DNA from: Pseudomonas frederiksbergensis
GTDB lineage: Bacteria; Pseudomonadota; Gammaproteobacteria; Pseudomonadales; Pseudomonadaceae
Length of the DNA: 64,000 nt
NCBI RefSeq assembly: GCF_900105495.1
Contig: NZ_FNTF01000002.1
Span: 4,456,501 to 4,520,500 of the forward strand
Direction: 5' to 3'
The notes below the pieces were generated by a model, which did no database searches, had not been told where the DNA came from, and saw only the letters and a list, made by a program, of their open reading frames with translations. A program made the translations under genes and the position numbers. Below are positions 16,509-25,822 of the stretch, piece after piece (positions within the stretch are counted from its first letter, which is position 1; each line of letters begins with the position of its first letter).

Positions 16509-17180
16509 GTGGCCCTGACCAAACTCAACGCTCCCGACCTTGGCAATTCGCCTTCGACGTCGGAAATCATCACCCGTCATCTGCGTGACGCCATCGTCGC
16601 CGGGCATTTCGCCGAGGACGAGCCGATTCGCCAGGACGACATCGCCCGTCAGTTCAACGTCAGCAAGATTCCGGTGCGCGAAGCCCTCAAGCGCCTGGAG
16701 GCCGAAGGCCTGGTGATGTTCCAGCGCAATCGCGGGGCGATGGTCACCCGGGTTTCCGATGCAGAACTGGCGCAAATGTTCGAAGTGCGCATGCTGCTCG
16801 AAGACAAGGTGCTGCGCTTGGCCATTCCGAACATGACCGAAGAAACCTTCGCCCGTGCCGAACGCATCTGCCAGGAGTTCATCGGCGAAGATGATGTGGG
16901 CCGCTGGGCCGAGCTCAACTGGGAACTGCACGCTTGCCTTTACGAGCCGGCGCAACGACCGTTTCTGGTCGGCCTGATCCGCTCGGTCAACGACAAGCTG
17001 GAGCGCTACCTGCGCATGCAGATGAGCCTGTCGGCCGGCAAGGAACGCGCCGATCACGAACACCGGGAAATCCTTGCGGCTTGCCGCGCCGGTGATGTGG
17101 ACCTGGCGGTGAAGTTGCTCGACGAGCACATTGCCGGCGTCTGCAAGACCCTGTTCGAGCACCTGCCTCACCACCACTGA
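16509..17180 (+). CDS. GntR-family regulator (FCD/FadR subfamily) of the hydroxyproline cluster
   Basis: A 223-residue repressor with an N-terminal winged helix: IITRHLRDAIVAGHFAEDEP, then DDIARQFNVSKIPVREALKR (recognition helix), then the wing VMFQRNRGAMVTRV. Residues about 90-215 are an all-helical FCD effector domain with metal-site candidates in NWELHACLY and DHEHREIL. The start is a GTG with a weak ribosome site. It is immediately upstream of and co-directional with the 4-hydroxyproline epimerase gene. FCD regulators bind short palindromes of the TNGTATACNA kind, and such sites occur in front of several genes here, so it is the best candidate for controlling them. Confidence 0.87.
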   Translation: MALTKLNAPDLGNSPSTSEIITRHLRDAIVAGHFAEDEPIRQDDIARQFNVSKIPVREALKRLEAEGLVMFQRNRGAMVTRVSDAELAQMFEVRMLLEDKVLRLAIPNMTEETFARAERICQEFIGEDDVGRWAELNWELHACLYEPAQRPFLVGLIRSVNDKLERYLRMQMSLSAGKERADHEHREILAACRAGDVDLAVKLLDEHIAGVCKTLFEHLPHHH

Positions 17181-17294
17181 CCGCTCGCCGCACTGTGCCG
17201 ATTTCGTCATCGGCACTGGATAAAACCATCAAGCCGGCAAACCCTCCCACAGGCCACTCTTTCGTTCACTCATCTGAACGGACGTGGCCATCCC

Positions 17295-18227
17295 ATGAAA
17301 CGCATCACCGTGATCGACTCCCACACCGGCGGCGAACCGACCCGCCTGGTAACCGCCGGCTTTCCTGACCTGGGCAACGGCAGCATGGCCGAGCGTCGAC
17401 AGCGGCTGGCCGAACAGCATGATCAATGGCGCGCCGCTTGCGTGCTGGAACCCCGAGGCAGCGATGTGCTGGTCGGCGCCCTGCTCTGTGAGCCGGTGGA
17501 CCCGAGCGCCTGTGCCGGCGTGATTTTCTTCAACAACAGCGGTTACCTCGGCATGTGCGGCCACGGCACCATCGGCCTGGTGGCCTCGCTGGCGCATCTG
17601 GGCAAGATCGGCCCCGGGATGCACAGCATCGAAACCCCGGTGGGCACGGTGCAAGCGACGCTGCATGAAGACCATTCGGTCAGCGTGCGCAACGTGCCGG
17701 CCTACCGTTACCGCAAAGCGCTATCGTTGCAGGTGCCGGGGATCGGTCAAGTGACCGGCGATGTTGCCTGGGGTGGCAACTGGTTCTTCTTGATCGCCGA
17801 GCACGGTCTGCGTATTGCCGGCGATAACCTCGATGCGCTGACCGCCTACACCTTCGCCGTGCAGCAAGCACTGGAAACTCAGGGTATTCGCGGCGAAGAC
17901 GGCGGCTTGATCGACCATGTCGAGCTGTTCGCCGATGACGAACAGGCCGACAGCCGCAACTTCGTCCTCTGCCCCGGCAAGGCCTACGACCGCTCTCCGT
18001 GTGGCACCGGCACCAGCGCCAAACTGGCGTGCCTGGCGGCCGACGACAAATTGCAGCCGGGACAGATCTGGCGTCAGGCCAGTGTCATCGGCAGCGAATT
18101 CGAGGGTTCCTACGAACTTCAGGGCGAACGCATTGTGCCGACCATTCGCGGCCGCGCCTTTATCAGCGCCGAAGCCAGCCTGATCATCGAACAGGACGAC
18201 CCGTTCGCCTGGGGCATTCTTCCGTGA
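17295..18227 (+). CDS. lhpA: 4-hydroxyproline 2-epimerase (proline racemase family)
   Basis: 310 residues with both catalytic cysteines of the two-base proline racemase mechanism: C88 in GMCGHGTIG and C236 in [10 protein letters not shown]. The opening [13 protein letters not shown] is typical of the 4-hydroxyproline epimerases, which convert trans-4-hydroxy-L-proline to cis-4-hydroxy-D-proline in the cytoplasm. The stop overlaps the GTG start of the downstream D-hydroxyproline dehydrogenase subunit, so step one and step two of the pathway are coupled. Confidence 0.92.
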   Translation: MKRITVIDSHTGGEPTRLVTAGFPDLGNGSMAERRQRLAEQHDQWRAACVLEPRGSDVLVGALLCEPVDPSACAGVIFFNNSGYLGMCGHGTIGLVASLAHLGKIGPGMHSIETPVGTVQATLHEDHSVSVRNVPAYRYRKALSLQVPGIGQVTGDVAWGGNWFFLIAEHGLRIAGDNLDALTAYTFAVQQALETQGIRGEDGGLIDHVELFADDEQADSRNFVLCPGKAYDRSPCGTGTSAKLACLAADDKLQPGQIWRQASVIGSEFEGSYELQGERIVPTIRGRAFISAEASLIIEQDDPFAWGILP

Positions 18228-19339
18228 ACGAGGGCCGGGTGGCCGATGTGATCGTGATCGGCGCCGGCATCATCGGCGCCGCGTGTGCCCAGGCGCTGGC
18301 GGGACGCGGCTTGCGCGTGCTGGTACTGGACGCCGGCCTGCCCGGCGCTACGGCGGCGGGCATGGGCCACTTGCTGGTCCTGGACGACAACCCGGCCGAA
18401 CTGGCCCTCAGTCAATATTCCCTGCAGCGCTGGCGCGAACTGGCGCCGGCCCTGCCCGACGGCTGCGCCTACCGGTGCAATGGCACCCTCTGGCTGGCGG
18501 CCAATGCCGAAGAAATGGCCGTTGCCCACAGTAAATACCTGAATTTGCAGGCCCAAGGCGTGGCCTGCGAATTGATCTCCAGCAGTGCCTTGTACCAGCG
18601 CGAACCGGAACTGCGCGAGGGTCTGGAAGGCGGACTGCTGATCAATGGCGACGGCATTCTGTATGCGCCGGCAACCGCCAATTGGATGCTCGACACACCG
18701 AACATCAGCCAACGTCGGGCGCGGGTCAGCGAAGTCGATGGCAACCGTGTGCGGCTCGACGACGGTCACTGGCTAAGCGCCGAAGCGGTGATTCTGGCCA
18801 ACGGCGTCCAGGCCAACGCGCTGTGCCCGGAGTTGCCGATCGAGCCGAAGAAAGGCCACTTGCTGATCACCGACCGCTACCCCGGCAAGGTCACTCACAC
18901 CCTGGTGGAACTTGGTTACGTCACCAGTGCCCACAACGCCAGCGGCCCTTCGACGGCTTGCAACATTCAACCCCGGCCGACCGGACAACTGTTCATCGGC
19001 GCCTCACGCCAATTCGGCACCACCGACCCGCAAGTCGAGGGCTGGATGCTGGCGAAAATGCTCCGGCGTGCCACCGATTACATGCCGGGTCTGGCTCAGC
19101 TCAACGGTATCCGCGCCTGGACCGGTTTTCGCGCTGCCAGCCCCGACGGCTTGCCGCTGGTGGGTCAGCACCCGCAACGCAAAGGCTTATGGCTGGCGGT
19201 CGGTCACGAAGGCCTCGGCGTGACGACCGCCCCCGGCACCGCTGACCTATTGGTCGCGCAGCTGTTCGACGAAACGCCGCCGCTGGCCGCGCAACCGTAT
19301 CTGCCGCAACGTTTTCTCGGAGAGCCCGTTTATGCCTGA
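18224..19339 (+). CDS. D-hydroxyproline dehydrogenase, FAD-dependent DAO-type (beta) subunit
   Basis: A 371-residue DAO-family flavoprotein with [15 protein letters not shown] near the N terminus and the C-terminal ARAAS-like segment [18 protein letters not shown] followed by [13 protein letters not shown]. The chosen GTG at 18224 forms a GTGA overlap with the epimerase gene. Together with the next two genes it makes the three-component dye-linked dehydrogenase known in Pseudomonas, which oxidises cis-4-hydroxy-D-proline to delta1-pyrroline-4-hydroxy-2-carboxylate and passes electrons to the respiratory chain. The three genes overlap consecutively, indicating stoichiometric translation. Confidence 0.88.
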   Translation: MNEGRVADVIVIGAGIIGAACAQALAGRGLRVLVLDAGLPGATAAGMGHLLVLDDNPAELALSQYSLQRWRELAPALPDGCAYRCNGTLWLAANAEEMAVAHSKYLNLQAQGVACELISSSALYQREPELREGLEGGLLINGDGILYAPATANWMLDTPNISQRRARVSEVDGNRVRLDDGHWLSAEAVILANGVQANALCPELPIEPKKGHLLITDRYPGKVTHTLVELGYVTSAHNASGPSTACNIQPRPTGQLFIGASRQFGTTDPQVEGWMLAKMLRRATDYMPGLAQLNGIRAWTGFRAASPDGLPLVGQHPQRKGLWLAVGHEGLGVTTAPGTADLLVAQLFDETPPLAAQPYLPQRFLGEPVYA

Positions 19340-19568
19340 ATTGATGCTCGACGGACGTACCCTGCGGGTCGCCGAAGGCACCAGCGTCGCTGCTGCACTG
19401 GCCCTGAGCGGCGACGGCTGCGCGCGCACCTCGGTCAGTGGCCAACGCCGCGCACCGCTGTGCGGCATGGGCATTTGCCAGGAATGCCGGGTGACCATCG
19501 ACGGTCGGCGGCGCCTGGCCTGCCAGACCCTGTGCCGTGACGGCATGCACGTGGAGACTCAAGCATGA
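19332..19568 (+). CDS. D-hydroxyproline dehydrogenase, [2Fe-2S] (gamma) subunit
   Basis: A 78-residue ferredoxin-like protein. The cluster cysteines are C44, C49, C52 and C64 in the pattern CGMGICQEC and LACQT, a plant-type [2Fe-2S] arrangement as found in the small subunit of sarcosine and hydroxyproline dehydrogenases. It overlaps the beta-subunit gene by 8 bases and the alpha-subunit gene by 4 (ATGA). It is expected to shuttle electrons between the two flavin subunits. Confidence 0.88.
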   Translation: MPELMLDGRTLRVAEGTSVAAALALSGDGCARTSVSGQRRAPLCGMGICQECRVTIDGRRRLACQTLCRDGMHVETQA

Positions 19569-20821
19569 ACGAATACGCCGACCTGCTGATCATCGGTGCC
19601 GGTCCCGCCGGCATGGCCGCTGCGCTCGCCGCAGCGCCAAGCGGTGCGCGCATCGTCCTGCTCGATGACAACCCGCTGCCGGGCGGGCAAATCTGGCGTG
19701 ATGGCCCTCAGGCCAACCTGCCGAATACAGCGCGTCAGATGCGCGAGCAACTCGAGGCGTGCAGCAACATCTACCGCCACTCCGGCACGCGGGTGATTGC
19801 CAGCGCCGGGCCGAAACAACTGCTGGTCGAAGACGCCGATCGTGGCTGGCTGATCGGCTACGACAAACTGATTCTCTGCACTGGCGCCCGCGAGTTACTG
19901 CTGCCCTTCCCCGGTTGGACGTTACCCGGCGTGACGGGTGCGGGAGGCCTCCAGGCATTGATCAAGGGCGGGCTGCCGGTGCAGGACGAACGCATTGTGA
20001 TTTCCGGCAGCGGACCGTTATTGCTGGCCAGCGCCGCCACCGCAAAACACAACGGCGCCCGGATATTGCGCATCGCCGAGCAGGCCAGCGCGGCCGCCGT
20101 CGCCGGTTTCGCCGCGCAGTTGCCACGCTGGCCCAACAAGCTGATGCAATCGGTCACGTTGTTCGACCGCCATTACCGTCCCGGGACCCATGTACTGGCC
20201 GCCCTGGGCAATGAGCGGCTGGAAGCTGTGCGTCTGCAACAGCAAGGAAAAATCGTCGAACTGGAATGTGATCGCCTGGCCTGTGGCTTCGGCCTGATAC
20301 CCAATACCCAACTCGGCCAGGCCCTTGGCTGCGAACTTGAAGGTCTGGAGATTGCCGTCGATGCCTGGCAGACCACTCGCCGCGCCGATCACTATGCGGC
20401 GGGTGAATGCACCGGTTTCGGTGGCAGTGAACTGGCATTGGTCGAAGGCGCCATCGCTGGCCACGCCGCCGTCGGCGACCTTGATTCGGCCCGAGCATTG
20501 TGGCCGCGTCGTACACGTTGGCAGGGTTTCGCCAACGCCCTCAACAAAGCATTCACCCTCGACCCGCAACTCAAGTCGCTGGCACAACCCGACACCTTGG
20601 TGTGCCGCTGCGAAGACGTGCCTTACGCAGCGCTCGCCGGGCACACTGACTGGCGCGAGGCCAAACTGGCCAGTCGCTGCGGCATGGGCGCTTGCCAGGG
20701 CCGGGTGTGTGGCGGCGCGTTGCAGCACCTGTTCGGCTGGCAACCTTCGGCGCCACGGCCACCGTTCAGTCCGGCGCGGATCGAGACCTTGCTGTGCCTG
20801 GACGACACCCCACCGGCCTGA
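19565..20821 (+). CDS. D-hydroxyproline dehydrogenase, FAD/NAD-binding (alpha) subunit with BFD-like [2Fe-2S] domain
   Basis: 418 residues. LLIIGAGPAGMAAALAAA binds FAD at the N terminus, a second Rossmann motif ISGSGPLLLASA lies about residue 145, and the C-terminal 75 residues carry four cysteines (VCRCED, then SRCGMGACQGRVCGG) typical of a BFD-like [2Fe-2S] site as in HcnB/OoxA-type subunits. It completes the three-component dehydrogenase with the two upstream genes. The product imino acid is the substrate of the DapA-type deaminase at 27822. Confidence 0.87.
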   Translation: MNEYADLLIIGAGPAGMAAALAAAPSGARIVLLDDNPLPGGQIWRDGPQANLPNTARQMREQLEACSNIYRHSGTRVIASAGPKQLLVEDADRGWLIGYDKLILCTGARELLLPFPGWTLPGVTGAGGLQALIKGGLPVQDERIVISGSGPLLLASAATAKHNGARILRIAEQASAAAVAGFAAQLPRWPNKLMQSVTLFDRHYRPGTHVLAALGNERLEAVRLQQQGKIVELECDRLACGFGLIPNTQLGQALGCELEGLEIAVDAWQTTRRADHYAAGECTGFGGSELALVEGAIAGHAAVGDLDSARALWPRRTRWQGFANALNKAFTLDPQLKSLAQPDTLVCRCEDVPYAALAGHTDWREAKLASRCGMGACQGRVCGGALQHLFGWQPSAPRPPFSPARIETLLCLDDTPPA

Positions 20822-20895
20822 ATGCCGGCCCGGGGCTTTCGGCTCCGTCGCCGAGTCTTTATGATCCGGGGCATTGCCTTCAGACGCCCTGCGCC

Positions 20896-21645
20896 ATGTA
20901 TGCCTCGCTCACTACCTTCAAACCCTGCGACCTGCCCACCCTGCTGAGCAGTCTGCAGCCGATCGCGGCGCTGCTCGATACCCTGTCGGACGTGGTGTTT
21001 TTCATCAAGGACAGCGAGGCCCGCTACGCCTTCGTCAACCAGACCCTGGCCCGGCGCTGTGGCTTCAAACACAGTGACGAGCTGCTCGGGCGCACCGCCG
21101 ACATGGTCTTTCCCGAGCGCTTCGGTCCGCTGTACACCGAACAGGACCGGCGGGTGCTGTCCACTGGCCGAGAACTGGCCGACCAACTCGAACTGCACCT
21201 GTATTACGGCAACCAGCCGGTCTGGTGCCTGACCCACAAACTCGCGCTGCGTGACCTGCAAGGTCAGATCGTCGGCCTGGCCGGCATCTCTCGCGACCTG
21301 CAAGCGCCACAGTCCAGCCATCCGGCCTTCCAGAAACTCGCAGCGGTGGACGCGCATATCCGCAGCCATTTCGCCCGTCCGATCAGCCTCGCCGAACTGA
21401 CCGCGATCGCCGGGTTTTCCGTGGCGCAACTGGAGCGCCACTGCAAACGAGTGTTCCAGCTCACCCCACGGCAGATGATTCACAAGGCGCGCCTGGAAGA
21501 AGGCTCCCGGCTTTTGTTGCACACCGACCTGCCCATCACCGAGATCGCCCTGCGCTGCGGTTACACAGACCACAGCGCGTTCAGCCGGCAGTTCCGCGCC
21601 TTGACCAGTCTGGCGCCAAGTCAGTATCGCGAAAGCCGTCGCTGA
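20896..21645 (+). CDS. AraC-family regulator with N-terminal PAS domain (LhpR-like candidate)
   Basis: 249 residues. Residues about 20-130 form a PAS domain (LDTLSDVVFFIKDSEARYAF, then LLGRTADMVFPE and LRDLQGQIVGLAGISRDL). Residues about 150-245 are a double helix-turn-helix AraC domain (ISLAELTAIAGFSVAQLERH; ITEIALRCGYTDHSAFSRQF). In Pseudomonas an AraC activator is known to control hydroxyproline catabolism; the position between the dehydrogenase and transporter genes fits that role. Sensing through PAS rather than a cupin suggests an effector such as a pathway imine or a small ligand, which is inference. Confidence 0.86.
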   Translation: MYASLTTFKPCDLPTLLSSLQPIAALLDTLSDVVFFIKDSEARYAFVNQTLARRCGFKHSDELLGRTADMVFPERFGPLYTEQDRRVLSTGRELADQLELHLYYGNQPVWCLTHKLALRDLQGQIVGLAGISRDLQAPQSSHPAFQKLAAVDAHIRSHFARPISLAELTAIAGFSVAQLERHCKRVFQLTPRQMIHKARLEEGSRLLLHTDLPITEIALRCGYTDHSAFSRQFRALTSLAPSQYRESRR

Positions 21646-21835
21646 AGCCGGGCGAGTGTTCCTTTAAGGGGCGCCCGGCGTTTCCACTGCTCCCTTCTGT
21701 AACACCGCCTGATACAGCCCGCCGAGGCGTTCTTCTCCTAAGCCCTGTTCCCACAATCTTGTAAGACCTTTAGCTCAAGGCTTGGCGAATAATTCTCGCC
21801 TCAGTTCGGAAACAGGCACGCTCATTGCTAATCAC

Positions 21836-21851
21836 ATATCGTATACGAAAT
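21836..21851. promoter_or_regulatory. TCGTATACGA operator before the ABC transporter operon
   Basis: The 16-mer atatcgtatacgaaat is found here and, identically, at 27782-27797. Its core tcGTATACga is a perfect 10-base palindrome. It lies 44 bases before the start of the solute-binding protein gene, in promoter range. A related element, aatacgatat, follows at 21856-21865. The shape fits a GntR/FCD regulator. Confidence 0.65.
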
Positions 21852-21895
21852 CCCCAATACGATATCCAACAGCACTTTCCGACAACGAGGCCTCT

Positions 21896-22714
21896 ATGAA
21901 AAACCCCGCATTTGCCGTAGCCCTCAGCGCTGTTCTCAGTACTTCCTTTATCGCCACCGCCCAGGCCGACAAGCTCGACGACATTATTGGTTCGGGCAAG
22001 CTGCGGTGTGCCGTGACCCTGGACTTCCCGCCAATGGGTTTTCGCGATGAAGGCAACAACCCGGCCGGTTTCGATGTGGACTACTGCCGCGACCTGGCGA
22101 AAATCCTCGGGGTCGACGCCGAAGTGGTTGAAACGCCCTTCCCCGATCGAATTCCGGCACTGGTCTCCGGGCGCGCCGACGTGATCGTTGCCTCCACCTC
22201 CGACACCCTTGAGCGGGCCAAGACCGTCGGCCTCACCGTGCCGTACTTCGCCTTCCAGATGGTGGTGCTGACCCGCGACAACACCGGCATCAACAGCTTC
22301 GCCGATATCAAAGGCAAAGCCCTGGGCAACACCAGCGGCACCTATGAAGCCATCGCCCTGGAAAAAGACGTGAAGAACTGGGGCACTGGCACCTTCCGCG
22401 CCTATCAGTCGCAGAACGACACGCTGCTGGCGGTCGCCCAGGGCCACATCGACGCCACCGTGGTCACCAACACCGTGGCCGCCGCCACCATCAAGTCGGG
22501 CAAATACAAGAACCTGAAAATTGCCGGTAACGCGCCGTACACCATCGACTACGTGTCCCTGGGCGCCAAGCGTAACGAGTATGGCCTGCTCAACTACCTC
22601 AACCTGTTCGTCAATCAGCAGGTGCGCAGCGGCCGCTACAACGAGTTGTTCACCAAATGGGTCGGCACCGAGATTTCACCCACCGACCTGACCGTGCCCA
22701 AGGTCTATTACTGA
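21896..22714 (+). CDS. Polar amino-acid ABC transporter, periplasmic solute-binding protein
   Basis: 272 residues beginning with a signal peptide (MKNPAFAVALSAVLSTSFIA, cleaved near AQADK). The SBP_bac_3 fold is evident: LRCAVTLDFPPMGFRDEGNN, GFDVDYCRDLAKILGV, and ALVSGRADVIVASTSDTLER. The ATG follows GAGG by 6 bases. Aconitase X, two permeases and an ATPase follow on the same strand, so the ligand is probably a hydroxyproline isomer. Confidence 0.88.
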   Translation: MKNPAFAVALSAVLSTSFIATAQADKLDDIIGSGKLRCAVTLDFPPMGFRDEGNNPAGFDVDYCRDLAKILGVDAEVVETPFPDRIPALVSGRADVIVASTSDTLERAKTVGLTVPYFAFQMVVLTRDNTGINSFADIKGKALGNTSGTYEAIALEKDVKNWGTGTFRAYQSQNDTLLAVAQGHIDATVVTNTVAAATIKSGKYKNLKIAGNAPYTIDYVSLGAKRNEYGLLNYLNLFVNQQVRSGRYNELFTKWVGTEISPTDLTVPKVYY

Positions 22715-22724
22715 GGTGTCCGGC

Positions 22725-24503
22725 ATGCCTAGGCCAACCTCACTGACCGGTCGCAGCCTGGTCGCCGGCGCCGCACAAGGCGCCCTGCTGTTTGCCGATG
22801 TCGGGCTGAGTTTCTGGGGCGGGGTCGATCCATTTAGTGGAGAGATCATCGACCGTCACCACCCACTCAGCGGCGAACATCTGGCCGGCCGGGTGCTGGC
22901 GATTCCCAGTGGTCGCGGTTCGTGCACCGGCAGCAGTGTGCTGATGGAACTGATCAGCAACGGCCATGCGCCGGCCGCACTGGTGCTGGCCGAACCCGAT
23001 GAGATCCTGACCCTGGGCGTGCTTGTGGCACAGACCATTTTCGAGCGTTCCCTGCCGGTGCTGTGCATCGGCCGGGAGGCCTTCGCCACCTTGCGCGGCA
23101 AGGCCTTTGCTCGGGTCGAAGCGTCAACGGTGACCTTGTTCGAACACCGGCCGGGCGATGCCTGGCAGGCACTCGACAGTCCGTTGCAGACAGTAGAAAA
23201 AACCACCGCCATCGAACTCACCGAACACGATCAGGCTCTACTCGACGGCGAGCATGGCAAAGCCGCGCAAGTGGCGATGCAGATCGTCTTGCGCATGGCT
23301 GAACTGCAAGGTGCGCGCAGTCTGGTAGACGTCACCCAGGCGCACATCGACGGCTGCATTTATACCGGACCTGCGAGCCTGCGCTTTGCCGAACAACTGG
23401 TGCAGTGGGGAGCCAAAGTGCGGGTGCCGACCACCCTCAATTCGATTTCCGTCGACCAGCGCCGTTGGCGCGAGTTGGGCATTGATCCGGAGCTCGGCGT
23501 ACCGGCCAGCGCCTTGGGCGATGCGTACATGGCGATGGGCGCGCAGCTGAGTTTTACCTGCGCGCCCTACCTGCTCGACAGCGCGCCGAAGGCCGGCGAG
23601 CAAATCGTCTGGGCCGAATCCAACGCCGTGGTGTATGCCAATAGCGTGCTCGGCGCACGCACCCTGAAATACCCGGATTACCTGGATATCTGCATCGCCC
23701 TGACCGGCCGCGCGCCGCTGATCGGCTGCCATCTGGACGCGCAACGTAAAGCGAGTCTGCAAATCGAATTGCCGGATTTGCCTGAGTTGGACGATGCCTT
23801 CTACCCGCTGCTCGGTTACCACATCGGTGCCTTGGCCGGCAGCCGGATTCCGCTGGTGCTGGGACTGGAACAGAGCAAGCCGAGCCTGGACGATTTGAAA
23901 GCCTTCGGCGCCGCTTTCGCCACTACCTCCGCCGCGCCGCTGTTCCACATCGCCGGGGTGACCCCGGAAGCACTCGACCCGGCGCAGGTGCTGGAAGCGA
24001 ATGTCCCCGTGCCGGTGGAAAAAATCCGTCTGAAGGATTTGCTGCTCAGCTGGCACGAGCTCAACAGTGCCCGCGACAGCCGGGTGGATGTGGTCTCGCT
24101 GGGCAATCCGCACTTCTCTCTCAGCGAATTCGCACATCTGGCGCGGCTGTGTCTGGGTCGGCACAAACACCCCGAGGTGGTGCTCGCCATCACCTGCGGT
24201 CGTGCGGTGCTGGAGCAGGCCCGCGAGGCGGGACATATCGCGGTGATCGAAACCTTCGGCGCAACCCTGGTCACCGATACCTGCTGGTGCATGCTCGGCG
24301 AGCCGGTGATCCCGTTGGCCGCCAAAACCTTGATGACCAACTCGGGCAAATACGCCCATTACGCACCCGGCCTGGTGGGCCGCAAGGTGCACTTTGCCAA
24401 CCTCGCCGAATGTGTCGACGCCGCCTGCAGCGCCACGGCCAGCGGTCGTTTGCCGGCCTGGCTGCAATCGGCCGTCTCACTGGAGAGCCACGCGCATGTT
24501 TGA
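22725..24503 (+). CDS. Aconitase X (fused small + large), cis-3-hydroxy-L-proline dehydratase
   Basis: 592 residues. The N-terminal ~145 residues are the AcnX small domain (PSGRGSCTGS at 61-70, then AALVLAEPDEILTLGVL), joined to the large aconitase-like domain with likely iron-sulfur cysteines C279 (SFTCAPYLL) and C520/C522 (TDTCWCMLG). AcnX proteins with hydroxyproline genes dehydrate cis-3-hydroxy-L-proline to delta1-pyrroline-2-carboxylate. The ATG at 22725 has GAGG seven bases upstream; an in-frame GTG at 22716 is the alternative. The stop overlaps the first permease gene by 8 bases. The reductase at 30575 would use its product. Confidence 0.88.
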   Translation: MPRPTSLTGRSLVAGAAQGALLFADVGLSFWGGVDPFSGEIIDRHHPLSGEHLAGRVLAIPSGRGSCTGSSVLMELISNGHAPAALVLAEPDEILTLGVLVAQTIFERSLPVLCIGREAFATLRGKAFARVEASTVTLFEHRPGDAWQALDSPLQTVEKTTAIELTEHDQALLDGEHGKAAQVAMQIVLRMAELQGARSLVDVTQAHIDGCIYTGPASLRFAEQLVQWGAKVRVPTTLNSISVDQRRWRELGIDPELGVPASALGDAYMAMGAQLSFTCAPYLLDSAPKAGEQIVWAESNAVVYANSVLGARTLKYPDYLDICIALTGRAPLIGCHLDAQRKASLQIELPDLPELDDAFYPLLGYHIGALAGSRIPLVLGLEQSKPSLDDLKAFGAAFATTSAAPLFHIAGVTPEALDPAQVLEANVPVPVEKIRLKDLLLSWHELNSARDSRVDVVSLGNPHFSLSEFAHLARLCLGRHKHPEVVLAITCGRAVLEQAREAGHIAVIETFGATLVTDTCWCMLGEPVIPLAAKTLMTNSGKYAHYAPGLVGRKVHFANLAECVDAACSATASGRLPAWLQSAVSLESHAHV

Positions 24504-25161
24504 TTACACCTTCCAATGGCGCGCGACCCTGCGCGCCCTGCCGGACATGCTGGCCGGCGCCTGGGTCACCTTCGAGACCGCCGCGCTGTCGATGATTTTC
24601 GGCGTGCTGATCGCCCTGGCCCTGACGGTGATGCGCGAAGCCAAACAGCCGTTGTTGCGCGGCATCGGCAACGGCTGGGTGTCGATCGCCCGCAACACGC
24701 CGTCGCTGTTCCAGATCTATGTCCTCTACTTCGGCCTCGGCTCACTGGGTTTGCATGTCAGCTCATGGTTCGCGCTGCTGGCCGGGATCACCTTCAACAA
24801 CGCCGGTTACCTGGCGGAAAACTTTCGCGGTGGCCTCAAGGCGGTGCCCGGCACGCAGGTGCGCGCCGCGCGTTCGCTGGGCATGAGTGCCTTCCAGGCT
24901 TACCGGATGATCATCGTCCCGCAGCTGCTGCGCATCGTGTTCTACCCGTTGACTAACCAAATGGTCTGGGCGGTGTTGATGACATCGCTGGGGGTGATCG
25001 TCGGGCTGAACAATGACCTCACCGGCGTGACCCAGGATTACAACGTCAAGACGTTCCGCACCTTCGAATATTTCGCCATCGCCGCGGTGCTGTATTACCT
25101 GATTGCCAAGGCGATCGTCGCCGTCGCCCGGCTGATGGCCTGGCGACTGTTCCGCTACTGA
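24496..25161 (+). CDS. Polar amino-acid ABC transporter permease 1
   Basis: 221 residues with about five membrane helices and the HisMQ-type signature at NFRGGLKAVPGTQVRAARSLGMSA (EAA loop, about 110-135). It overlaps the aconitase X stop and is followed after 10 bases by the second permease. It forms a heterodimeric channel with the next gene product, energised by the ATPase at 25815. Confidence 0.87.
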   Translation: MFDYTFQWRATLRALPDMLAGAWVTFETAALSMIFGVLIALALTVMREAKQPLLRGIGNGWVSIARNTPSLFQIYVLYFGLGSLGLHVSSWFALLAGITFNNAGYLAENFRGGLKAVPGTQVRAARSLGMSAFQAYRMIIVPQLLRIVFYPLTNQMVWAVLMTSLGVIVGLNNDLTGVTQDYNVKTFRTFEYFAIAAVLYYLIAKAIVAVARLMAWRLFRY

Positions 25162-25171
25162 GGAGGTGAGC

Positions 25172-25822
25172 ATGTTGACCACCAGTTTTTCCTGGAATGA
25201 CCTGTTGTTCTTGCTGGATGGTGCCTGGGTCACTCTGAAACTCACGTTCTGGTCGATCATCCTCGGCTCCGTCGCCGGGTTGCTGTTCGGCTTGCTGCGG
25301 GCGCTGTTGCCACGCGCCAGCCTGCCGCTGGCGTGGGTGCTGGACGTGTTTCGCAGCGTGCCGTTGCTGATCCAGTTTGTGTTGTTCAACTCGCTGAAAA
25401 GTATTGTCGGCTTGAACATCAGTGCCTTCAGCGTCGGCTGCATTGTGCTCGGGGTCTATGCCGCCGCGTACTTCACCGAGATCGTGCGCAGCGGCGTGCT
25501 TTCAGTGCCGTTCACCGTGCGCCGGGCCAGTCGTTCCCTGGGCCTGAGTTTCCTCCAGGACCTGCGCTGGATCGTCCTGCCGATGGCCACGCGGGTGGCG
25601 TTTCCCGGCTGGCTGAACCTGGTGCTCAGCGTGATGAAAGACACCGCGCTGGTGATGTGGATCGGCATCGTCGAACTGCTGCGCGCCTCGCAAACCATCG
25701 TGACCCGCATTCAGGAACCGCTGCTGGTGCTGTGCATCGCGGGCCTCATCTACTACGTCATGAGCCTGGTGGTCGCTCGCCTCGGCGCTCGTCTGGAAAG
25801 AAGGTGGCAAGAAAATGATTGA
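25172..25822 (+). CDS. Polar amino-acid ABC transporter permease 2
   Basis: 216 residues, about five membrane helices, with the EAA loop TEIVRSGVLSVPFTVRRASR (about 103-122). AGGAGGTGA directly before the ATG is an almost ideal ribosome site and fixes the start over a GTG six bases upstream. It overlaps the ATPase gene by 8 bases. Confidence 0.87.
   Translation: MLTTSFSWNDLLFLLDGAWVTLKLTFWSIILGSVAGLLFGLLRALLPRASLPLAWVLDVFRSVPLLIQFVLFNSLKSIVGLNISAFSVGCIVLGVYAAAYFTEIVRSGVLSVPFTVRRASRSLGLSFLQDLRWIVLPMATRVAFPGWLNLVLSVMKDTALVMWIGIVELLRASQTIVTRIQEPLLVLCIAGLIYYVMSLVVARLGARLERRWQEND

Noticed and set aside
23238..24467. Minus-strand open frame of 409 codons opposite aconitase X
   Set aside because: Antisense to a protein with conserved cysteines and domain match; no start signal.
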